DNA of 64,000 nucleotides from CAMBDS01 sp964355675 (GCA_964355675.1 CAYHEC010000016.1:18722-82721), one strand, 5' to 3'. Positions 1-8,399 are shown, numbered from the stretch's first letter. The notes: a model not told the origin generated them from the sequence alone. Numbers and translations are program-made.

Positions 1-978
1 CATTTCGGATGACTTCTCGATCCGCTGATTCGCCAACCCGGCCGAAGAAGCTCTGCGGCGGGCGGTTGCACTCTGAATCTCGCCTCTTCCGCCAAGCCAA
101 TACCATACAGGAAGTGAAATGCCAACTTCGACTCCCCAAAAATGGGGTTTCGACTCGGCAGGCGCTTTCTGTTGGAAGTAGGAGAATTCCAAGTCAGGAA
201 GCCACGCCGCCCGGGCGAGCGTCAACTCCGACCTGGCTTGTTCAAGCTCGTATGCAGCAGCTTTCAACTCAGGATTGTCGGTCAGTGAGGCATCCGCTGA
301 CTCCGACGCCTTTGTAGATAGCAAGCCAAGAGGCGATTCGAGCGCCAATTCGCTTGTATCTATCCCGGTCATTCGAGCAAGTCGCGCTTGAACCGCGATA
401 TGATCGCTCACGGCTTCAGCCAACTGGGATTTTGCTTGCAGGTATTCCACGCGGGCGCGACGAGCCTCGAGTGGCACGGCTTCTCCTAATTCCACCTTAC
501 GCTCCAGATGGGATGCATAGATTCGCGCCGCTTCGACGTTGCCGGTAAGGATGGCGATCTTCTCTTCAAGAAACCATGCCTCAGCGTAAGTTGCTCGGAT
601 AGCAAGTTCCAAATCGAGCAGCAGTGAGAGAGCCTGTTGTTGGGAAGCGAGGACGCCCGAGTTTGCCGACAAAGAACGCCAGACGTATTTGATTGGGAAG
701 TCGAATTCTTGAGTGACAGCAATACGACGTTCACCATATTGTGAGAGGCTACCCCCGCGTGGAATGCCCTCGAATTCGGTCGAGAGCGTCGGAGCATCAG
801 GCGACAGCGACGAAAGCCGTTCGCCCTTGGCCGACTGCACAGTCGCGGCGGCAGCCTGAAGAACAGGATGGAAAGCCACTCCACGCTCAACCGCATCACG
901 AACTCTGAGAGGTTCAGCGGTCAAAACGGATGGCGAAATGACAGAGACGAGTAACAGGAATACAACGATGGCTTGCAC
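1..978 (-). CDS. TolC/CusC-family outer-membrane efflux protein (3' end outside window)
   Basis: This frame starts at a GTG at 978 and stays open for 326 codons to the window edge. An AAGGAGGA ribosome binding site lies at 987-994, eight bases before the GTG, which decides the start. Residues 1-21 form a hydrophobic signal peptide ending around VLTAEP. The rest is the long amphipathic alpha-helical pattern of TolC-like outer membrane factors: the first helix (DAVERGVAFHPVLQAAAATV) and the repeat of the same architecture near residues 225-260 (DNPELKAAAYELEQARSEL). Such proteins form the outer-membrane channel of RND/CzcCBA-type heavy-metal or drug exporters. The adenosine-triphosphate-independent pump and adaptor genes would be expected beyond position 1. 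The small gene upstream (1120-1449) is probably part of the same transcription unit. The family call is firm; the substrate is unknown. Confidence 0.85.
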   Translation of the reverse strand, partial: MQAIVVFLLLVSVISPSVLTAEPLRVRDAVERGVAFHPVLQAAAATVQSAKGERLSSLSPDAPTLSTEFEGIPRGGSLSQYGERRIAVTQEFDFPIKYVWRSLSANSGVLASQQQALSLLLDLELAIRATYAEAWFLEEKIAILTGNVEAARIYASHLERKVELGEAVPLEARRARVEYLQAKSQLAEAVSDHIAVQARLARMTGIDTSELALESPLGLLSTKASESADASLTDNPELKAAAYELEQARSELTLARAAWLPDLEFSYFQQKAPAESKPHFWGVEVGISLPVWYWLGGRGEIQSATARRRASSAGLANQRIEKSSEM

Positions 979-1119
979 CGATGGAGTCCTCCTTGTTATG
1001 CGATGATTCTCCCCAACGGAGCAATCCGAATGAGAAGACTTAGGTTAGGTAACGGTGTTGATTAGAGATGATGAACCGCTCAGCGGCGGCAGGCGGTTGA
1101 GGGCATCGTGGGAAGAAAG

Positions 1120-1449
1120 TCAGGCTTTAGGGGGTGGCTCAGAAGGAGAAAGTACGCGAGAAGCAAGAACTTCGTGTGTGACCGGAACATGCTTGGCGGG
1201 AGGTAACATTGCAATACAAGTGACCGATGCCATTTCGTCAAGCTTTTCTAACAGGTGCACCGGGCATTGACATGATTCGGCTTCACTGCATGCAGTACCG
1301 CCGCAGTCGTTTTGAGCGGCTAAATCGGAGAGAGATCCCTCGCTCATCAATGCGATCAGCGCAAACCCGCCATCGTGGATGCAGATGAATGCAACCAGGA
1401 CGAGCAAGAGAAGGGAAGTTACCTTCTTGATATTTGGGATTAGGGTCAT
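1120..1449 (-). CDS. small membrane-anchored Cys-rich hypothetical protein upstream of efflux gene
   Basis: This 109-residue protein has one hydrophobic segment at about residues 10-37, which could be a signal anchor. It is followed by a short Cys-rich stretch with five cysteines (CGGTACSEAESCQC) and a Pro-rich tail. It lies 141 bp upstream of the TolC-like gene on the same strand. Small Cys/His-containing membrane proteins often precede CzcCBA-type metal-efflux genes, so a metal-responsive or metal-buffering role is possible, but that is inference from position and cysteine content. I do not recognise a named family. No strong ribosome binding site is obvious before the ATG. Confidence 0.55.
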   Translation of the reverse strand: MTLIPNIKKVTSLLLLVLVAFICIHDGGFALIALMSEGSLSDLAAQNDCGGTACSEAESCQCPVHLLEKLDEMASVTCIAMLPPAKHVPVTHEVLASRVLSPSEPPPKA

Positions 1450-1938
1450 TTAAGTTAAAACGTCTGGTCTATGAAGATGTTCCCGTGGAGATGACTCGTA
1501 GGCATCCTTCTGTAAATCTCCTTTTCTTAAGAGCAAATTCTGCTGGAGAAGGCACTGATTAAATACGGTAGTTGAAGGGTAAGGTACTCAGAGCATTCAA
1601 CTCCTCTGAGTTTCGATAGACCTCTTTAATCCCGATGCCGATCAGTTTCGTCCGGTTTGTGCACTTTACTAGCCATCGCGGTTCCCTTCTACAACTGTTC
1701 AAGTATCCTATAATCAAAGTTTTCACAATATATCCAAGCGCTTGAAAGAGCTGGGGGATTTGAAAATAGCGGCAATAACGAGGACCGCAAGACCAGCCCA
1801 CCCCAGCTCAACAGTTTTATTGTTCGCGATTAAACGGTGGGAGACGCGGCTGATATCGGGCATCTCTTTTAATTTACAACTGTGATGAGAATTATCGCTA
1901 TATTGTCGATGGTGATGTACGAATTGTTTAACCGTAAA
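1450..1938. other. intergenic stretch, no supported gene
   Basis: Between the small Cys-rich gene and the recombinase remnant I see no convincing gene on either strand. A GTG-initiated 80-codon frame on the minus strand (1559-1801) has no ribosome binding site, low-complexity Cys/Tyr/Arg composition and no recognisable motif. Decayed mobile-element sequence is likely, given what follows. Confidence 0.5.
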
Positions 1939-2202
1939 TCAACCAATCACCCTCGAATTCACCGAAATGGTATCCGTTCCTGCCATCATGATAAATCTAA
2001 CCAAGCCCTCGCCACTCCCCGGATCAAGAACAACCTCTTTCACGAATCTCCGTATTAACAGCCTCTTCTCCTGAATCGTCCCAATAGCAAAAGCCTCATC
2101 GAATTATCCCGCCAATTGAATCGCCTGTTCCACTAATCGTTCGAGTTCCATGCGCTTGGCACCCATGGATTCAAACTCGAGCTTCTTTGATTCTAAGATC
2201 AT
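1939..2202 (-). pseudogene. C-terminal remnant of a large serine recombinase-like protein with an in-frame stop
   Basis: Read from the ATG at 2202 the minus strand gives a charged helix (MELERLVEQAIQLAG), an in-frame TAA, then FDEAFAIGTIQEKRLLIRRF followed by VKEVVLDP and a short tail. This pattern (coiled-coil helix, then a 'xxxEKRxLIRRFVKxVVLDP' helix-strand) is typical of the C-terminal end of large serine site-specific recombinases. The N-terminal catalytic and zinc domains are missing and another stop sits just upstream, so this is a degraded fragment, not an expressed enzyme. It marks a former mobile element here. The family call rests on motif resemblance only. Confidence 0.45.
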
Positions 2203-2229
2203 CGACTCCCACTTCAATCTTTAGGCTAA

Positions 2230-2259
2230 AAAACAGCATCAGTCTCCCGACACTGTTTT
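2230..2259. terminator. hairpin AAAACAG...CTGTTTT
   Basis: Inverted repeat AAAACAG (2230-2236) with CTGTTTT (2253-2259), A-rich on one side and T-rich on the other, so it can act as an intrinsic terminator in both directions. The same stem type recurs at 2331-2365 and 7759-7790. Confidence 0.5.
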
Positions 2260-2330
2260 CTTTACAGATCATCCTACTCGGCGTCAGGACATCCAGCACC
2301 CAAATCAATTTCGTCACTCATCTTAAGCTA

Positions 2331-2365
2331 AAAAACAGCCATCCATTTAGGATACGGCTGTTTTT
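2331..2365 (-). terminator. bidirectional intrinsic terminator after the 37-aa gene
   Basis: Stem AAAAACAGCC / GGCTGTTTTT separated by 15 bases, with a T run on either strand. On the minus strand it begins five bases after the stop codon of the small gene at 2370-2483, which fits an intrinsic terminator for that gene. Confidence 0.7.
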
Positions 2366-2369
2366 CTTA

Positions 2370-2483
2370 TCACTTCCTTGGCTTGGACTTTTTACCCGGC
2401 TTTGAATGACCGATAAGTTCGTTGATCCAATCGATCACCGCAACCGCAATGCCAAGCGCTTTTATCAGCGTGTCCCGGCGCAT
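2370..2483 (-). CDS. 37-aa small basic hypothetical protein
   Basis: A short gene with a good ribosome binding site (AAAGGGAG about five bases before the ATG at 2483). It encodes MRRDTLIKALGIAVAVIDWI followed by a Lys/Pro/Ser-rich basic tail. Residues 6-24 are hydrophobic and could form one membrane helix; the C-terminus (SKPGKKSKPRK) is strongly positive. The stop is followed at once by an intrinsic terminator, which supports it as a real gene. It lies among mobile-element remnants. Very small membrane-helix proteins with basic tails occur in phages and toxin systems, but no family is recognised. Confidence 0.5.
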   Translation of the reverse strand: MRRDTLIKALGIAVAVIDWINELIGHSKPGKKSKPRK

Positions 2484-2509
2484 TGGACTCCCTTTATATT
2501 AATGGCTGT

Positions 2510-2827
2510 TCAGCGTCCATTTCCAAGCAAGAACCTGCCCACCTGCCTGTTAATTCCCTCAGCACGATGGTTATTCTGCTTTGTCAGGACGCTCGTGAAG
2601 GCATTGTAAAGCCCCCACAGTGAATCCTCTTCAACAGCCATGAGTACTTCCGCCTGAAGACCTTGAGAGAGCTTGAGAGCCCTGAAAGTGGCTTGGATGG
2701 ATTCTCTGTTGATTGGCGTTTCGATGCAAGAACTATAAGGGGCGTACGGGGGAAATGCAGTGGTTTGGAGTGGAAATACGCAAAATAGATCCTCCAGCTC
2801 GAAGACGATTTTACGGGTGAAGTTTAA
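2510..2827 (-). pseudogene. C-terminal remnant of a DUF932-like phage/plasmid protein
   Basis: An open frame of about 105 codons without a plausible start, ending at a TGA at 2510-2512. The end contains ETPINRESIQATFRALKLSQ and, later, LWGLYNAFTSVLTKQNNHRA. The 'sxWxLYNAxTxxL' pattern near the C-terminus is typical of DUF932-type proteins carried by phages and plasmids. The upstream part of such a protein (200 or more residues) is absent. I read this as a truncated remnant; the family assignment is tentative. Confidence 0.35.
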
Positions 2828-3036
2828 GGTTTAAGGGCTTAAGGATTAAGGGCAATTCATGGAGTGAGGTATGTGGAGTGCCGTACCTGTAGTATGCAGA
2901 ATGCGAAATAAGTGTAAAGATCTGATAATTATTGACTTATAAAGCTCGATCTCCCGGATTTTCCTCCCTGTGGAGTCGGGGGGTATCCTCCATGCGAGGA
3001 ATCGGCCAGTAAAAGGGTGTCGAAGTCGCCTCATCA

Positions 3037-3108
3037 TTCCGGCGAAAGATGGAATCCCGCGCGCCCCGCGGGCGCGTCATTCCCGTGAAGACGGGAATCC
3101 AGACTCGC
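3037..3108. repeat. dispersed palindromic repeat, left flank of the methyltransferase module
   Basis: A pair of short palindromes: one built around CGCGCCCCGCGGGCGCG and the other ATTCCCGTGAAGACGGGAAT. The second has the same arms as the element at 6421-6446 but in the opposite orientation. These elements bracket the two-gene module at 3152-6399. Confidence 0.65.
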
Positions 3109-3151
3109 AACGATAATTTTAAATCATTGATTGCATTCGACATTGTAAAGG

Positions 3152-4147
3152 TTATTTAGGCTTGAGTTTATAGTTTTGATCAAAATGCAATTGAAGTGCT
3201 TGTTGACTAAAGTAGGGCTTCGAAGCACTTTTAGGATTCCCTTCCTCCAAATATTGAATATAACAACTTCTTGCATCATTCTTTACCTTCCTTATTAGCC
3301 TATTATACTCCTCGTTTTGTTTGAAATCAGCATATCTCTCTCGAATTTGAATTAGTAACTCTTTAGATGTCCAAATAAATGTTTTTCGGAAATCATCACG
3401 AACCATTTTGACAGGAGTAGCATTCGGGTCGTTTGTTAATCTAACCTCAGTGCCCACTAAAGAAGTCTTCTTTAGGTTTATTTCTAACGATAGTTTTATT
3501 GAATAATTTGAATCCGGTGTTTCGAGTTTACTTAGCTCGTTCAAATATTTTAATAGGTTGTCGCCATCACCAACTTCAATGGCAGAAGAAGTTGGATTCA
3601 CTATGAATCCAATTGGTAAGAGATAGATATTATACTCGTTAAAATCTTTGCCCATCCACTGCTTTGATAACTCAACGAAATTCTTAACGCTTGCTTGGCA
3701 GTAACCATGGATAAGGGCATTAAAATTTGTACTTTCGTTACGATAATGTATTGCATTGTCGCGTATTTCAACCATTGCCTCAATATTTGTGCGCAGATTA
3801 TTTGGTAACTGATCTGCCAATTTTCCAAGAGCAGCAAATATATCGATCGTCATCGGTTGATTAGACCTATTTCTCTTGATCTGTTTAGACTTTGAGCGCA
3901 CTTTGTTTTTTCTTAAAGGAAACTCATAGGCAAGGATGCTCTTAAACTTATTGTTGTTCAGTTTGAGTAGTTTTGCTTTTAGAAATAACTCCCAAGCATT
4001 TACAATGAGAATAGCGAATAGCTCTTCTCTATAAAGAAAAGTTGGCTTATTGTAAATCTCAATTGCTGCCATAAGTGCTGCTTCTGCCTTGGCGTAAAGC
4101 CGATTAGCGTTTGAGAATATCTTGATGGGGTTCTTTTTCACTGCCAT
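3152..4147 (-). CDS. DUF3644-family protein paired with a nuclease-methyltransferase
   Basis: 331 residues. The start ATG at 4147 overlaps the TAA stop of the upstream methyltransferase gene (TAATG), showing tight translational coupling. The N-terminus (ANRLYAKAEAALMAAIEIYN, then KPTFLYREELFAILIVNAWE and LFLKAKLL) matches the DUF3644 signature: a helical region with 'AxExYNKPxxxYREExFAxLxxNAWExxLKAK'. No catalytic motif is evident. DUF3644 proteins are recurrently found beside DNA methyltransferases and in defence islands, so a role in a restriction-like system is plausible but inferred. The last two thirds are unannotated alpha/beta sequence with Arg- and Lys-rich stretches (residues 85-95). 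Confidence 0.75.
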   Translation of the reverse strand: MAVKKNPIKIFSNANRLYAKAEAALMAAIEIYNKPTFLYREELFAILIVNAWELFLKAKLLKLNNNKFKSILAYEFPLRKNKVRSKSKQIKRNRSNQPMTIDIFAALGKLADQLPNNLRTNIEAMVEIRDNAIHYRNESTNFNALIHGYCQASVKNFVELSKQWMGKDFNEYNIYLLPIGFIVNPTSSAIEVGDGDNLLKYLNELSKLETPDSNYSIKLSLEINLKKTSLVGTEVRLTNDPNATPVKMVRDDFRKTFIWTSKELLIQIRERYADFKQNEEYNRLIRKVKNDARSCYIQYLEEGNPKSASKPYFSQQALQLHFDQNYKLKPK

Positions 4148-6399
4148 TATATCCCCAACTCCCCTTGCGACTTCTTCTTCAACTTCCATTTATCAAAGCC
4201 AACCCTTTCGGCCATGTCTTCAAGCACCCCAAGAATGGTCTGATTTTCCGGTGTTATACCATTCTTAAGTAACGGCATTATGGCAAATTCAATATCCTCT
4301 AAGGTCGGTTGTTTGTTTTCTATTTCCATTCTTCGCAAGTAGCTCAAGAGAAAGTATCGAATCCGCATTCTTATATCGACATGTGCTTTGAATTTAGTGT
4401 TCTTACGTATATGGAAGACTTCTGTTTTTTCGTCGAAGTCATAATTCTCAGTTAGTAGTGGCGTCAAATCGACATAATGCTTTTTAAGCAGGTCAAGGAA
4501 ACCCAATTCCAATCCCCTGATAATCAACTCGTCATTGATCTGCTCAAGCGAAGCCCCGTCATTCTTGGCAATCACCGCTTCAATTGTTTCGGTTACTGCA
4601 TCAGCCAAGTCCATTCCGAGATGCGCCTTCATGATTGCCTTTGGTTTTCTCGTCTTTTGGAAATTGATGATGAGTTGGCCAGACAGGACGGTGAACGGGT
4701 GTTGCCGCTTTTTGAAACTCGTCTGACCGTTCTTCTGAGGAACCGCGCCTTTGTATTCGAATCCACAACTCTCTGCCGATTCGATTATTAAATGCCAAAA
4801 CTCGGGGTCCTTGTGCGCAAAGACAAACGACATCCAGCGGTCATATTTGAGCACCCGATACATCTCTTTGATACTCTTGGCGATAAGCTCGTTATAAGAT
4901 TCCTTGGTTTTATGATGTTCCCCACCCACGATTGCCTCAAGCTCATAATCCTCCGGTTTTACCTCGAGATCAAGCCAGGCATTCCACATTGTGGAAAGAT
5001 CGAGATAAGGGATTTTGCTTCCATATGGTGGATCGGTGTAGATGTAATCGACACTTTCATGAGGCATCCAGCTTAGATTTGTAGCTGTACCCTGAATAAT
5101 TTTAATATCATCCTTATCCAATGCTTTGGTATATTTAGCTATGTCTCGTTTTGCGGCTGAAACCTTTTTAAGTCGTGAATAGAAATACTTAATGATGTCA
5201 ATACTTGTCGGATTCTTTGCTATTCTATATCGATAATAGGCAAAAGGACTCGCATTGCCTCGTCCAGCGCTTCTTCCACTTGATTGATGATATGTTAGAT
5301 TTACTTTTGAGACCAATCCTGAAAACATTAACAGTAAGGTGTTTTTAATTGCACCATTTGACCGATGTTCAATAATGTCTCTTAAAAGTGCCAAGTTAGC
5401 AAGTTGAGTGTCGCTGAAAAGATGTTCTACCGTAGATACGTCTGAAGCCTTCGGCAATTTATGCCCTCTCGGATACCAGTACTTTAGCAATGCATGTTTC
5501 ACTTCATTTTCATTTTTGGGTTCTAAAGCAGTATATTCTTTCACTATCAATTCACAAATATTTGTTAGATCATTGGTATCGACAGGCTCGATCAGACGAC
5601 TAACAATAAATACTGCTAATGGGTTTAAATCAACGCTAACAGCCCTCCTACCATTTATAAATGCTTCAATAGCAGTAACACCAGTTCCACCAAATGGATC
5701 AAGTACCATATCACCCGGCTTGGTAAAATTTTTTATATATTCAGCAACTACATTCCAACTCTGCTTGGTAAAGTAACCGTGAACTCCAAAATGTCTTTTT
5801 GCCTCTTGCTTCCTGACCGGGATTTCTTCGAGCAATGGTCGATCATTGTAATCAAATCCCGACTTTTTCTTTGCCGTGGCTGTCGTCGATTCGTAGCCGA
5901 GTTGCTTGCCTACCTGAAAACTCGAGGGGGCGAGAAAACGGACGAGGTCATCCCAATGATACTGAATTTCATCTATATGAAAGAAGAGGATCGGTTGGTT
6001 AGTTGCTTCACGACGAAAAAGCGAAAACTCTAAGCCGTTGCAGAGAGCGAAATAGGTGCTTCTTATCTCCGGGTGCGTTGCATAGCTATAGACCTGTTCG
6101 ATGTTGCCTTCATCGTTCACACCCTCATTTGGAGATTTGGCGTCGAGAACCCAAGCGAAGTTTTCCGAGACTTTCAATGCGTAATCTGGAATCAGCCGAA
6201 TAGGTCGAGTTTTGCTTCCAATCTTCAAGTAGGGATGAAGCAGGGATTTGCTTCGAACAATATCCGAGCCGGAATAGCCAAGCTCCCTTAAAATCGGCGC
6301 AATGATGACTTCCCGGACGCTGTCTTCTTTGAAGTCCGGGTCGTTCCTTGTCCTCCGGTGGTCGAAATTACCGAAGAGTCGTTCGTTGATTGATTGCAT
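4147..6399 (-). CDS. HsdR-N-type nuclease domain fused to a DNA methyltransferase
   Basis: 750 residues. Residues 25-110 resemble the type I restriction endonuclease N-terminal domain: PDYAL at 71-75 and LDAKSP at 85-90 give the PD-x(13)-D-x-K core of a PD-(D/E)xK nuclease. Residues 205-270 carry the S-adenosylmethionine motif (DPFGGTG starting at residue 234) and residue 456 begins the catalytic motif DPPYGS, in the order motif I before motif IV. This is an amino-methyltransferase (N6-adenine or N4-cytosine) of the COG0863/COG1743 type. Nuclease and methyltransferase in one chain resembles type IIG-like restriction-modification design, although the nuclease domain might only be regulatory. 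The next gene (DUF3644) overlaps its stop. Palindromic repeats flank the pair. The ATG at 6399 is preceded by an AT-rich leader without a strong ribosome binding site. Confidence 0.85.
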   Translation of the reverse strand: MQSINERLFGNFDHRRTRNDPDFKEDSVREVIIAPILRELGYSGSDIVRSKSLLHPYLKIGSKTRPIRLIPDYALKVSENFAWVLDAKSPNEGVNDEGNIEQVYSYATHPEIRSTYFALCNGLEFSLFRREATNQPILFFHIDEIQYHWDDLVRFLAPSSFQVGKQLGYESTTATAKKKSGFDYNDRPLLEEIPVRKQEAKRHFGVHGYFTKQSWNVVAEYIKNFTKPGDMVLDPFGGTGVTAIEAFINGRRAVSVDLNPLAVFIVSRLIEPVDTNDLTNICELIVKEYTALEPKNENEVKHALLKYWYPRGHKLPKASDVSTVEHLFSDTQLANLALLRDIIEHRSNGAIKNTLLLMFSGLVSKVNLTYHQSSGRSAGRGNASPFAYYRYRIAKNPTSIDIIKYFYSRLKKVSAAKRDIAKYTKALDKDDIKIIQGTATNLSWMPHESVDYIYTDPPYGSKIPYLDLSTMWNAWLDLEVKPEDYELEAIVGGEHHKTKESYNELIAKSIKEMYRVLKYDRWMSFVFAHKDPEFWHLIIESAESCGFEYKGAVPQKNGQTSFKKRQHPFTVLSGQLIINFQKTRKPKAIMKAHLGMDLADAVTETIEAVIAKNDGASLEQINDELIIRGLELGFLDLLKKHYVDLTPLLTENYDFDEKTEVFHIRKNTKFKAHVDIRMRIRYFLLSYLRRMEIENKQPTLEDIEFAIMPLLKNGITPENQTILGVLEDMAERVGFDKWKLKKKSQGELGI

Positions 6400-6420
6400 A
6401 TATTCAATTATAAGCTATTT

Positions 6421-6690
6421 ACTGGATTCCCGCCTTCGCGGGAATGACGACCCTGCGGGTCGTTCTGGATACCGGCTTGCGCCGGTAAGATGATAGGCAG
6501 GGACGCCTGTCGTACTGAGTGGCGGGTACGGAGCCCCGCCGTACCGGACGAGTAAGGAGACCCGTCCTCCTTGAGATTGCTTCGCTACGCTCGCAAAGAC
6601 GCGACAGGTCGGGATGCCCTGCCCTACTGACAAGCGAGACGCTTATCCTACGCAAGCCCGCGAAGACGGGAGAAGGCAAGCTTCGCCCCT
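6421..6690. repeat. repeat-rich intergenic block of dispersed palindromes
   Basis: A run of short inverted repeats: ATTCCCGCCTTCGCGGGAAT (6425-6444), GACCCTGCGGGTC, ACCGGCTTGCGCCGGT, and AGGCAGGGACGCCTGT (about 6493-6508). The last one also occurs near 58420, 58450 and 58943. The first is the inverse counterpart of the element at 3037-3108. No gene is supported in this interval. Confidence 0.65.
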
Positions 6691-6717
6691 GCCACCATAA
6701 ATATAGCTCAAGAGTAA

Positions 6718-7173
6718 TGCCAATACCAATGCAGAAATGATGTTGATGAAAATGATGATGAATGTATCGACGGGTTGGCCAACGGCAGATATCTGTTATC
6801 TCTGGTTGTCAATAAGAAGCATGAGTCACGAATGCGCCTCGATCAATACCATCCCGCACATCTGACAGTCGATGACATCCGCTGGGATGTTCACGTTCAG
6901 TTAGATGACGAGACATGGGCGTTCTGTGAAGAACAGTTCAAGGAAAAGGTCACCGAACAGGGTTCGCCTTCGATTGTCTCTCACCAGATGTTTAATAAAG
7001 AGTATCTGGATATGTTGAAAACGGAACACGATAGAGGCACTATCAGCACGGAGGAGCTTGAGGACGAAATCGGCTGGATGAACTTCGAGTGTGAAGCACG
7101 AGCGATCTTCGATATCTTCGGCAGATGGATGCGGTCAATATGGCGAAGCTTTCTAACCTGCATGTCACCTTAA
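6718..7173 (+). pseudogene. N-terminally truncated JAB/Mov34-type isopeptidase
   Basis: The frame is open from a TAA at 6715, with only a TTG (6775) as possible start. From about 6742 it reads DVDENDDECIDGLANGRYLL followed by SLVVNKKHESRMRLD. This corresponds to the part of bacterial JAB-domain proteins that lies after the catalytic HxH...SxxD metal motif ('FWSxTDxxxIxxLxxxxYxxSLVVNxxxExxxRLD'). The N-terminal half with the zinc-binding histidines is absent and the sequence upstream is palindromic repeat DNA, so the gene seems cut by a rearrangement. It overlaps the E1-like gene that follows, as in JAB-E1 pairs of phage or plasmid ubiquitin-like cassettes. It could still be translated from the TTG, but without the catalytic site. 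Confidence 0.5.
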
Positions 7174-7751
7174 TCGGTGCTGGTTCGATTGGAAGCACCA
7201 CAGCCGTTTGGCTTGGTAAGATGGGCATCAGACATCTGACGGTCTTCGACGACGATCTGGTAGAAGCCCATGACTGGTCGAATCAAATCTATCGGGAAGC
7301 TGACATCGGGCGTCCAAAGTGTGAAGCGCTTTGGGATGTGATGGAAAGCTTGTGCAGTTACACGCCACGGATAGTGTTACATCCGTATGTCGATGAGCCA
7401 TTGACGGAAGTTGTTATCAGCGGTGTCGATAGTATGGCATCACGGAAAGCAATCTGGAAGTCAGTTCGGTCGAAGCCCGAAGTTCAATTGTATCTGGAAG
7501 CGCGGATGGGGCTGGAAACACTGGTGGTTCACGCAGTTCATCCGCAGGTTCGTGAAGAACGGCAGGTCTATTTCAAGACATTATGCGATGATGCAGACGC
7601 GATCCAGGAGCCTTGTACCGCACGAACAATCTGCTACACACCGTTAATGGCATCCAGCATCCTGTGCGCTTTGGTGAAAAGGTACGTCAATGCGGAGCCA
7701 GTGCCGAAGCAGGTGATTCTTGATCTGGTTACGTGGACGATGATGGGGTAG
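7125..7751 (+). CDS. ThiF/E1-like adenylyltransferase
   Basis: 208 residues. The N-terminus VTLIGAGSIGSTTAVWLGKM carries the Rossmann GxGxxG nucleotide loop of the ThiF/MoeB/E1 superfamily. It continues with LTVFDDDLVEAHDWSNQIYR, where the acidic DDD and the N/R residues fit the adenylate-binding signature. E1-like enzymes adenylate the C-terminus of a ubiquitin-like or sulfur-carrier protein. This one is short, with no separate catalytic-cysteine domain, as in the stand-alone ThiF proteins of phages and plasmids. It overlaps the truncated JAB gene by 49 bp. No ubiquitin-like or E2 gene is visible nearby, so it may be an orphan remnant. A strong terminator follows at 7759. Confidence 0.8.
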   Translation: MDAVNMAKLSNLHVTLIGAGSIGSTTAVWLGKMGIRHLTVFDDDLVEAHDWSNQIYREADIGRPKCEALWDVMESLCSYTPRIVLHPYVDEPLTEVVISGVDSMASRKAIWKSVRSKPEVQLYLEARMGLETLVVHAVHPQVREERQVYFKTLCDDADAIQEPCTARTICYTPLMASSILCALVKRYVNAEPVPKQVILDLVTWTMMG

Positions 7752-7758
7752 GATAAGA

Positions 7759-7790
7759 AAACAGCTCTTGAAAAGGAGGGCTGTTTTTTA
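7759..7790 (+). terminator. intrinsic terminator after ThiF-like gene
   Basis: Stem AAAACAGC (7759-7766) with GCTGTTTT (7781-7788), ending in a run of T. It lies eight bases after the TAG stop of the ThiF-like gene and has the same stem as the terminator at 2331-2365. Confidence 0.75.
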
Positions 7791-7838
7791 CACTAAAAGC
7801 AAGTAGTACTGCCACCCGCTACACTTTTCGACCGGCGT

Positions 7839-8399
7839 TTACAAAATCAGATAATCGCCATTAGCGCTGACAAAATCGTTATGCCCTTTGTTGACAGAAA
7901 CATAGGTCGGCGACTGCTGGATGAACTGCGCCCATGTCCACGATGACTTGACGGTGTGGGTGTAGGTGTTGTTGTCCGCGAAGCGGTTGCGGTGGGGGTC
8001 GGAGGTGGAGCCACTGGAGAAGGAGGGAGCTCCTCCTCCCGCCGAGTTGAATCCCGCATAGACACTGCCCGATATGTCGTTGTCGCGGAACTTGGGTGAC
8101 GAGTTATAGGCATAGACCGCCGCGCCGTAGGCACCGCCGTTGTTGCCGGTGATAACGCAGTCGTTGATCAGCGGGTTGGAGTTGTAGATGAATAATGCCG
8201 CGCCGTCCGACCCGGTGACTGTGCAACTGTCGAAAGTCAGCGTCGGGCTTCCCGAGCTGAGGCAGTCGGTGATGTTGATCGCGTGCCCGGTCATATCGGT
8301 GAAGGTACATCCATGGATCGTGCCGGTGCAGTTGCCGAGGTCGAGCGCTGTGGCATAGTTATCGAAGGTGCAGTTGACGAAGGAGACGGAGGCGTTCTG
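7839..8399 (-). pseudogene. N-terminally truncated right-handed beta-helix protein
   Basis: The C-terminal about 185 codons of a secreted parallel beta-helix protein. Repeats such as VSFVNCTFDNYATALDLGNC, then CTGTIHGCTFTDMTGHAI, LTFDSCTVTGSDGAALFIYN and INDCVITGNNGGAYGAAVYA show the 'NCxFxxNxxxxxG' rungs typical of PbH1/pectate-lyase-like folds. The frame continues upstream of the first ATG (8294) to about 8399, where it abruptly meets a stop and unrelated sequence in the opposite orientation. So the 5' part was lost by a rearrangement at about 8399. There is no sorting domain in the surviving end. Such proteins usually bind or cleave polysaccharides at the surface. Confidence 0.65.

Noticed and set aside
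486..899. 137-codon frame on the minus strand
   Set aside because: It is an out-of-frame shadow of the TolC-like gene read from the GTG at 978; the TolC frame has the signal peptide, ribosome binding site and family motifs.
1559..1801. 80-codon minus-strand frame
   Set aside because: GTG start without ribosome binding site, biased Cys/Arg/Tyr composition and no motif.
4147..7751. A complete BREX, DISARM or CBASS system
   Set aside because: No PglZ, BrxC, helicase, cyclase or effector gene is present; only a methyltransferase-nuclease, DUF3644 and a damaged JAB-E1 pair.
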